DNA of 11,161 bases from Candidatus Gastranaerophilales bacterium (GTDB lineage: Bacteria > Cyanobacteriota > Vampirovibrionia > Gastranaerophilales > Gastranaerophilaceae). Positions 5,869 through 11,161 of this stretch are shown here, in pieces. The position numbers and the translations under genes are program-made. How positions within the stretch are numbered: the stretch's first letter is position 1; the number at the start of each line of letters is the position of its first letter. The stretch covers positions 1 to 11,161 of the forward strand of contig JAMPIM010000051.1 in the NCBI GenBank assembly GCA_023662705.1, read 5' to 3'. The notes below the pieces were generated by a model. That model worked only from the letters and a program-made list of their open reading frames with translations. It had not been told where the DNA came from and ran no database searches.

Positions 5869-7745
5869 TAATATTCTCCTTCTGCTAAATAACCAGCTAC
5901 AACCCAACAAATTGTTGTAGCACCTGAACCTTGGGATGAATTAACATTTCGTGTACCCAAAGTAAAACTACTAACCGTATTATCTCTACAGAATGCATAT
6001 CTATTCGTCATATTGGTTGTTGCTGACATATTTATACTGCTGTCCTTATAAGTTTTTAAAAGATTTATATTATAAGTACGAGAATCTCCGCCACCTAAGG
6101 ATGAAGAATCAGAATATATACCACCCTGTTCACACCATCCGTCAGACCAAATTCTATACCAAGAAGTGCCGTTTTGGTAAGTTTCAATAATATATGCCTT
6201 GCACTCCCGATATCCGATTTTATCTGCTAAAGCTTCAAGCACTTCACCTGCATTTATAAGTTCAAGGTTTTGTACTGCATTAGCAACTTTAAAGTAGAGT
6301 TGTAAATTTAATTCACCAACATTACTAATCGATAGAGGAGTGATAAAATAATTCTTTACCGAATTAACCTTCCAGTATTCAGAATAATCCTCGCCAAACA
6401 TAGACTCTTCCAAATCGGCAACAGCTTCGTCAATAACCTTTAGATGGTAAGGATTATCACCATTCAAACAATTGACAAGAGTATTGTAGCAAGATGTATA
6501 AATACCTCCGCTATTAGCCTGCTGTCCTGCCTTTAACCAACTTGCATTATTGGGTGCGAAATCAAAATACATGCTTGCAAACAGCGGTATTGTATCATTT
6601 TCGCTTGTTGTAACTTCAGTTACTTCGGTTATGAATTTTTCTTTTTCACTATTCCCAACGACAAAGTATAATGCATTAAGATTTGATGCAGGTTGTACCG
6701 TAGACGATTTTCCATAAATAGAATTAGACATTGAGGCATCAAAACTTAAAGAATTGAATGATTGTGAACCACCACCACTGGATAGATTAACAGTTCCGGT
6801 TTGTACAGTTGTTATAGCGCCAATATTACCATCAACATTACGTCCTTGAAAAAATATTTGAGTCCCCTTCACTTCACCTGTTATATTTGGCAGTCCTGCT
6901 TCAATTGAATTTCCAAGTTTATCCAAATCCGTTGTAACTTGTAAGAAATGATTATTTCTTGGTAAAAATACTCTTTTATTATCTTCGTCTATACCATAAA
7001 ACCAAGCAATTCCAACATTATTAAAAACTTCATCAATGACATCCTTGTCAGCTATATCATAATACTTATGTCCATTTGGATTAACATATATAGTAATTGT
7101 ATTTTCACCAAATACAAATTCTGTGGCTTCTCCCGAATTCTTTTCATCCAAACATTTCACATAAAAATTAGGATAACCATACCTTTCGGGAGCAGATTCT
7201 TTATATACCCATGTACCTTGAAGTGCATATCCTTTGGACTCTTCAAGACTCAATATATGATCAAACAATTTCAAGCTAAATAATGGCTCACTTGCAAAAC
7301 TTCTCCAACTCAAAGTCCCTCCATTTGTAATTAAAACGGAATCTGATAATCCCTCTTGCGGAGGCAGCACTGAATCCACAGCCGTATCCATCTCCGTTTT
7401 AGTAACATATTTGGAATCATTTGCCAACTCACTTACATTAACAGGCAAATCTTTTTTTAATGCATAATCTCCGACTTCCTGCTTTTTATTAATTTCCGAT
7501 TCTAATACATTTCTCAAATCAATCATTTGATCATAAGTAACGTTAGAATTTTCTTCTGCGTAATGCTTAGCATTCTCGCAATGAATTTTTGCTTCATCTC
7601 TAAATTTCTTTGCAAGATTAGCAAAATAATGGGCTCTATTATTAGTTATTTTTATTGAATTTTTAATATCTTCCTTTGTATAAATACTTAAACCCGATCC
7701 CAAGGAATAAGTATCGCCATTTAGCGGCATATTATCTTTGTTCAT
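5868..7745 (-). CDS. Phage tail fibre / receptor-binding protein with collar-type module
   Basis: This is a 625-residue protein. Residues 1-90 are an attachment region with a helical, coiled-coil-prone stretch (24-90). Next is a fibre linker motif, ALKKDLPVNVSELANDSKYV (95-114), of the kind repeated in many fibres. Residues about 245-365 look like a collar module: IAWFYGIDEDNKRVFLPRNN (246-265), then AGLPNITGEVKG (283-294), a Gly/Ser-rich part (316-335), and YGKSSTVQPASNLNALYFVV (344-363). The C-terminus (about 525-625) has WYRIWSDGWCEQGG (529-542), a motif I link to fibre tip domains of gut phages, and should bind the cell surface. The ATG at 7745 directly follows the previous stop (TAAATG) with GGGGG 5 nt upstream. 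Its place before the terminase matches the fibre position in T7-like phages. The receptor is unknown. No frameshift or truncation is seen. Confidence 0.85.
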   Translation of the reverse strand: MNKDNMPLNGDTYSLGSGLSIYTKEDIKNSIKITNNRAHYFANLAKKFRDEAKIHCENAKHYAEENSNVTYDQMIDLRNVLESEINKKQEVGDYALKKDLPVNVSELANDSKYVTKTEMDTAVDSVLPPQEGLSDSVLITNGGTLSWRSFASEPLFSLKLFDHILSLEESKGYALQGTWVYKESAPERYGYPNFYVKCLDEKNSGEATEFVFGENTITIYVNPNGHKYYDIADKDVIDEVFNNVGIAWFYGIDEDNKRVFLPRNNHFLQVTTDLDKLGNSIEAGLPNITGEVKGTQIFFQGRNVDGNIGAITTVQTGTVNLSSGGGSQSFNSLSFDASMSNSIYGKSSTVQPASNLNALYFVVGNSEKEKFITEVTEVTTSENDTIPLFASMYFDFAPNNASWLKAGQQANSGGIYTSCYNTLVNCLNGDNPYHLKVIDEAVADLEESMFGEDYSEYWKVNSVKNYFITPLSISNVGELNLQLYFKVANAVQNLELINAGEVLEALADKIGYRECKAYIIETYQNGTSWYRIWSDGWCEQGGIYSDSSSLGGGDSRTYNINLLKTYKDSSINMSATTNMTNRYAFCRDNTVSSFTLGTRNVNSSQGSGATTICWVVAGYLAEGEY

Positions 7746-8114
7746 TTATACCCCCTTTACTTTTTTCGGATACACTATAATCGGATTTATATCCCCGTAA
7801 GTACTGTTTTCCACAAATAATGTATCTTCCGAAACACCATCCTTTTCACAAACCTTTATCCCGTAATAATACATTTGATATGGTTTATTTTTAGGAACCG
7901 TAAGCAAATTAGTAAACTCCGAAGTTAAAATAAAAGTCACTGTATCCGAATTATTAACAGCAACCTGTAATTCTTCTCCAACAGGATTTCTATCCTCATC
8001 CTGAATCGCGAAATATACAGTTGCCTTAACATCACTATCAAAGCCTGTTATAACAACTTCACCGCTGTCGCCTTGATAAATATACATTGTTCCGTCTTTA
8101 TCTATAAGAATCAT
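7746..8114 (-). CDS. Small beta-sandwich appendage protein (BppU N-domain-like)
   Basis: This is a 122-residue protein. The ATG at 8114 has AGGAAAGGA just upstream. An in-frame start at 8201 would add 29 residues that overlap the preceding gene and look like out-of-frame translation, so I reject it. The sequence is almost all beta-strand: a start like YIYQGDSGEVVITG, a VYFAIQDEDRNPV strand pair (about 32-44), and a YYYGIKVCEKDG ... EDTLFV end (about 80-101). This resembles the N-terminal Ig-like domain of baseplate upper proteins (BppU family) that anchors receptor-binding proteins. The likeness is by eye only. It is placed between two appendage genes and directly abuts the fibre gene, so an adaptor role for the fibre is likely. 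No catalytic residues are evident. Confidence 0.65.
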   Translation of the reverse strand: MILIDKDGTMYIYQGDSGEVVITGFDSDVKATVYFAIQDEDRNPVGEELQVAVNNSDTVTFILTSEFTNLLTVPKNKPYQMYYYGIKVCEKDGVSEDTLFVENSTYGDINPIIVYPKKVKGV

Positions 8115-8134
8115 TTTTAGTCCTTTCCTGATAA

Positions 8135-8677
8135 TTAAAGTTCTTCTGATGAGATTTCCAGCGCAGGTAAGAAATACGCACCTTCTAAAGTCAAAGTACA
8201 TGATGCGGTATCACCTGTCTTCACAGGAATAAAATATAATTGTGCTGAATTGTCATAACCGGAGTAACGCGTTTTTAAAGTAACTTCCGAACCATTTACA
8301 GTCAAAATACCTTTTGAATCAGTTTTCGGATTCAATAATAAATAACCGTTTTTAGGAACTTTATAAGAACTTTGTTCCGCTTCCGTTAAAGAAAAACATT
8401 TATCCCAATTAGGAAGCATTGATAATTTATTAAGACACAATCTCGATTTATTTCTGTATTCTTCAAGTTTTGCTTCAAAGCTTTTTGCATCATCCTGAAC
8501 ATTATCCGTAATATCACCTAATCTGGAATTAATAGTCGCTATATTGGATAAAATAGATGATATCATTGTATTTGTCGATGCTGAAACCTCAGTAATTTTA
8601 TCTTCCAAATATGCAAAATTTTTGTTCATAGTATCTGAACTGGCAATCGAGCCGTATTCTATATTTATTAAAGCCAT
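8135..8677 (-). CDS. Phage appendage protein with coiled coil and beta tip
   Basis: This is a 180-residue protein. It opens with INIEYGSIASSDTMNKNFAY (4-23), a short fibre-type head, followed by a long heptad-like helix (about 20-85), then a beta-rich C-terminal domain (about 95-175) with KVPKNGYLLLNP (106-117) and YSGYDNSAQLYFIPVKTG (138-155). This head, coiled coil and tip layout fits a trimeric minor fibre or spike. The start has AGGAGG 10 nt upstream, inside the end of the preceding gene, whose stop is only 3 nt away. It lies 20 nt before the beta-sandwich gene. Its partner and receptor are unknown. Confidence 0.7.
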   Translation of the reverse strand: MALINIEYGSIASSDTMNKNFAYLEDKITEVSASTNTMISSILSNIATINSRLGDITDNVQDDAKSFEAKLEEYRNKSRLCLNKLSMLPNWDKCFSLTEAEQSSYKVPKNGYLLLNPKTDSKGILTVNGSEVTLKTRYSGYDNSAQLYFIPVKTGDTASCTLTLEGAYFLPALEISSEEL

Positions 8678-8680
8678 AAG

Positions 8681-8914
8681 CTATTTTCCTCCTATTATTA
8701 CGTCATAAATTTTATCTATTTTTAACTGCATCGCATTCAACTGCGATTTCAAATCATCATATTGTTCTTTGGTTGAATAGTTTTTAGAAACCTCCGTCAA
8801 AATCTCGCGATGTTTGACTTCAAGTTTATCCGGGGTAACAAAAATGTTATACTGAAATATCAGGGCAATGCACATTATTACTACAGGCAAATACCTGTAT
8901 AAATATTTTTCCAT
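8681..8914 (-). CDS. Small one-TM protein with helical tail (holin- or spanin-like size)
   Basis: This is a 77-residue protein. The ATG at 8914 is preferred over a TTG one codon earlier; AAGGAGG overlaps the previous stop codon and lies 4 nt upstream. One hydrophobic segment spans about 8-26 (YLPVVIMCIALIFQYNIFV), followed by a charged, coiled-coil-prone helix (27-75) with heptad spacing. There is no lipobox. Size and layout suit a holin, a spanin-like protein or a membrane anchor for DNA ejection. The position among virion genes, not next to a lysin, leaves the role open. Confidence 0.7.
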   Translation of the reverse strand: MEKYLYRYLPVVIMCIALIFQYNIFVTPDKLEVKHREILTEVSKNYSTKEQYDDLKSQLNAMQLKIDKIYDVIIGGK

Positions 8915-8923
8915 CAAGCCTCC

Positions 8924-9529
8924 TTACTTCGCTGCCAACATCGCAAGCTGCATTGCAGTATTCATCATTTGAGTCATAAAACTATCGGATTGAGTTGTTT
9001 TAGAAGTAGTCGTTGCGTTACCCTGTGATGTAGAAAGTGATTGTTTTTGTGTATCTGCCGCAACATTATATCCGTTCATATATAGCAGCATTAGATTGCT
9101 AAGCATTGATGCGGTATCTTTTTGTGACGTTGCCAGCAGCTCATTGGCATAATTTCCTATAGCACTTGCATTGTTCGCAGCTAAGTTATTATACATATTT
9201 GTTGCCTGAGAAGAACGTACCATATTCCTGTTTGACAAAGGATTAACAATATTATTCTCAAGATTTTTTGCGGTTTCACTGTTTAAAGTATTCATAAATG
9301 AATTCATTTTTGCCTGATTCGTTGTAGAATTCAATGACGGATTCAAATACTCCTCCAGCAGTTTATCCATATTTGCATTTACAAAATTATTAACCGAATC
9401 CAATGCTGTACCGGGGTTTAAAGTAGTGGTTGTCCCGTTATTTGTAGTTTGGGATGTTGCATAAGGGTTGGTTGTTGTTGTATTTCCGTAAACTGTTTTA
9501 TTAGTTGTTTTTGAAGACTTTTTTCCCAT
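8924..9529 (-). CDS. Thr/Asn/Ser-rich helical virion protein (possible DNA-ejection or internal protein)
   Basis: This is a 201-residue protein. Residues 1-42 are a low-complexity, basic then Thr/Asn-rich stretch. Residues 43-165 are predicted helical with many Asn, Ala, Met and Leu residues and NMDKLLEEYLNPSL-type amphipathic parts. Residues 166-183 are again Ser/Thr-rich, and the tail (184-201, MTQMMNTAMQLAMLAAK) is a hydrophobic amphipathic helix. There are no enzyme motifs. It directly follows the tail-hub gene with a 14-nt gap and AAGGA upstream. In podoviruses this is where internal or ejection proteins (T7 gp13-16, P22 gp7/gp20/gp16) are coded, which is the basis for the suggestion. 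I cannot recognise a named family. Confidence 0.7.
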   Translation of the reverse strand: MGKKSSKTTNKTVYGNTTTTNPYATSQTTNNGTTTTLNPGTALDSVNNFVNANMDKLLEEYLNPSLNSTTNQAKMNSFMNTLNSETAKNLENNIVNPLSNRNMVRSSQATNMYNNLAANNASAIGNYANELLATSQKDTASMLSNLMLLYMNGYNVAADTQKQSLSTSQGNATTTSKTTQSDSFMTQMMNTAMQLAMLAAK

Positions 9530-9543
9530 ATTTTTCCTTTCTT

Positions 9544-11085
9544 TTATAATTTAGATTTAATTCTTCCAAACTCAATACTGTTAATACAGAAGTTTTGTCC
9601 TTCCGAATTAGTATAAAATGTCATTTGAAGCGTCTTAAAATACGCAGCAGGCAAGCGTTTAATAACATTAATTTTGTCAGGCGGGAATATAGATTCATCC
9701 CATTTTCCTCTATCAAAATAAAGAACATTCTTTAATGTTTTAGAAACAATTTGTCTGTGTTTGGTTGTTAAAGAATTGTAATCTTTTGTGTACTCTACGT
9801 TAAAACTGTTTGTATAAAACATATTTAGAGTAAGCTTCGGCGGATAAGCAAGTATTTTCAAAGAATTTTCCACACCTAAATTAAGAGGTGTGCATTTGTA
9901 ATAAGATTCAATAAACTCACCGTCAAATTCATTTGAAACATACTCCTCATATATTTTTTTACCTGCTGAATATAATTTTCCGTTAATAACTGCTATACAA
10001 TTAATTTTCTGGCATTTACGCTTTATCCAAGCAGAACGTAAATAATCATAAATTAAAACTCTTGAATAACTTCCATCCAAATCAGGAATCAAAAACCAAA
10101 CTTCATTTCTGTCCGATGTAACTACAGATAATGCTTTAATTTTATTCAAATCGGCCGTTTGAATAGCAAACAATTCGTCTTGAATATCAATTGCAATATT
10201 TTCTCCAAGAGTCTTATCACCGTTAACTACCTGCAAAAAAGAAAATACTCCCTTTTTAGTATTATCGTAGAAATAAAGCTGTGTTCCATGGAATACCAAA
10301 GCCCCATAACCCGCACAACCACCCGGAGAATCAAAAGATTTATAAAAACTTTGGTCAGTTTCGTTCTGCATAATCATACAAGAAGAATTTGAATGAAATA
10401 CTGCTAAAGAACCTAAATAAGGATAAATTGCAGTAATTTTTTTAACAAACTCAATATACCCGGCAGAAGTTACAAGCTCAGCATCTGAAGTTGAAAAATC
10501 ATAGATATTTTCCTGCGAGGAATACCATAATACCTGCCCGTTAAATACCCATAAACGTCCTGAATAAATAACCATTCCTAGCCCCTTTACATCACGTCCC
10601 TCAGGGTCTTTTGAACTCATCATTACAACTTCCTCAAGTTCGTCTTCTGAATTACGATGTCCTAACTCAATCGAAAGCATCTCCTCTCCGTTAGAAAACA
10701 CCCACAAATCTGACCAACCTTGCGAAACATCAGTGGCACAGCCATTTCCTGTAACACTTAATCCTGAAACTTTCAAAGACAGAGTATTATCCACCTCCGA
10801 AAACAAGTAAATCTTTCCTTCTGCAGCATTCTCAGCATGCACAAAGAAATTTGTTACTGACTTTTGAACACTTTCAAATATTCCAATTACACTTTCATCA
10901 TCAGGAATCAAATCACAAACCGAAATATTTCCGCTTGCAGTTCTTATACCCACACCTGAATTGGTTTCAGTAGAAAAAAGTTCAACATTTTGAAGGTCGG
11001 AAGCAGTTATAACATTACTTGAAAACACAGAATTGCTTCTATTAATCCCCGAAAAAGTATTACATATCAAAGTTGATTGCTGCAT
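9544..11085 (-). CDS. Podovirus tail-hub / nozzle beta-propeller protein (T7 gp12 or P22 gp10 type)
   Basis: This is a 513-residue, almost all-beta protein. Strand pairs repeat along the chain in propeller-like blades, for example YSGRLWVFNGQVLWYSSQEN (174-193), YPYLGSLAVFHSNSSCMIM (221-239), YGALVFHGTQLYFYDN (260-275), EVWFLIPDLDGSYSRVLIYD (328-347) and IAVINGKLYSAG (364-375). The C-terminal domain (about 400-513) ends with a strand-rich closing segment (LPAAYFKTLQMTFYT, then INSIEFGRI). The mix of 'short loop, then aromatic strand' repeats is what I associate with tail tubular protein B and packaged-DNA stabilisation proteins, which close the tail below the portal. AAAGGA lies 7-10 nt before the ATG at 11085. 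It heads the visible part of the operon. The assignment is by pattern, not alignment. Confidence 0.65.
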   Translation of the reverse strand: MQQSTLICNTFSGINRSNSVFSSNVITASDLQNVELFSTETNSGVGIRTASGNISVCDLIPDDESVIGIFESVQKSVTNFFVHAENAAEGKIYLFSEVDNTLSLKVSGLSVTGNGCATDVSQGWSDLWVFSNGEEMLSIELGHRNSEDELEEVVMMSSKDPEGRDVKGLGMVIYSGRLWVFNGQVLWYSSQENIYDFSTSDAELVTSAGYIEFVKKITAIYPYLGSLAVFHSNSSCMIMQNETDQSFYKSFDSPGGCAGYGALVFHGTQLYFYDNTKKGVFSFLQVVNGDKTLGENIAIDIQDELFAIQTADLNKIKALSVVTSDRNEVWFLIPDLDGSYSRVLIYDYLRSAWIKRKCQKINCIAVINGKLYSAGKKIYEEYVSNEFDGEFIESYYKCTPLNLGVENSLKILAYPPKLTLNMFYTNSFNVEYTKDYNSLTTKHRQIVSKTLKNVLYFDRGKWDESIFPPDKINVIKRLPAAYFKTLQMTFYTNSEGQNFCINSIEFGRIKSKL

Positions 11086-11108
11086 AACATTTTCCTTTCT
11101 GTTTTGTA

Positions 11109-11161
11109 CTAATACTTGTTTTTGTTAATTTTCTTGACTAAAATCGCAAAAAACTTACTCG
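11109..11161 (-). CDS. C-terminal end of an upstream phage gene (partial)
   Basis: On the minus strand a frame is open from the window edge and ends at TAG (11111-11109), giving SKFFAILVKKINKNKY as the last residues. A lysine-rich tail followed 23 nt later by the next ribosome binding site and ATG matches the spacing of the other genes in the operon. By T7-like order it could be a tail tubular A/adaptor protein, but nothing in 16 residues shows this. It is the longest open frame here, yet short enough to be chance. Confidence 0.4.
   Translation of the reverse strand, partial: SKFFAILVKKINKNKY

Noticed and set aside
5868..6120. Diversity-generating retroelement target at the fibre C-terminus
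   Set aside because: The fibre tip is a common target, but no reverse transcriptase or repeated template copy is visible in the window, so nothing supports it.
8115..8201. 29-residue N-terminal extension of the beta-sandwich protein
   Set aside because: It overlaps the end of the preceding gene, has no ribosome binding site, and has Arg/Cys-rich content unlike the rest. The ATG at 8114 has AGGAAAGGA in place.
1..11161. CRISPR array, insertion sequence, transposase or known defence system
   Set aside because: No regularly spaced repeats, terminal inverted repeats with a transposase, or defence motifs were seen on either strand.

Overview
The window is AT-rich bacterial DNA. A block of chromosomal genes (about 1-3513) is followed by the late structural operon of a podovirus-like phage (about 3603-11161). 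Nothing here fixes the taxon. The low GC, strong AGGAGG-type ribosome binding sites and the style of the calpain-like and CHAP proteins suggest a gut bacterium. My tentative guess is a non-photosynthetic cyanobacterial relative (Gastranaerophilales/Vampirovibrionia); this rests on recall and was not computed.

Left block: 1-49 is the first 16 codons of a minus-strand alpha-glucan (glycogen) phosphorylase-like gene, with a recognisable promoter at 106-134. Next come a minus-strand 502-residue protein with a C-terminal calpain/papain-like cysteine protease domain (257-1765), a plus-strand ureohydrolase, probably agmatinase (1880-2719), and a minus-strand CHAP-domain protein (2716-3513). The calpain-like gene and the ureohydrolase diverge from near-mirror-image promoters that share a 14-bp perfect inverted repeat. 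The ureohydrolase and CHAP genes converge and share four bases at their stop codons, under a potential hairpin.

Right block: every gene is on the minus strand, so transcription runs from 11161 down to 3603. In transcription order there is the tail end of an unidentified gene, a beta-propeller tail-hub protein (T7 gp12/P22 gp10 type, inferred), a Thr/Asn-rich helical virion protein, a one-TM small protein, a coiled-coil plus beta-domain appendage protein, a BppU-like beta-sandwich protein, a 625-residue tail fibre with a collar-type module, a 162-residue fibre-linked protein, a DUF1353 protein and the large terminase. A strong intrinsic terminator lies right after the terminase stop. Intergenic gaps are 0-23 nt and several genes overlap or have their ribosome binding site inside the previous gene, so this is one polycistronic, translationally coupled unit. 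The order (tail tube/hub, internal protein, fibre, terminase last) resembles T7-like phages more than P22-like ones.

The phage genes look intact. Integrase, lysogeny genes, portal, capsid and the far attachment site would lie beyond position 11161. The chromosome/prophage boundary, if this is a prophage, most likely lies within about 3514-3602, unless the CHAP, ureohydrolase and calpain-like genes are phage cargo. The CHAP protein is the only candidate lytic enzyme seen, so its ownership is an open question.
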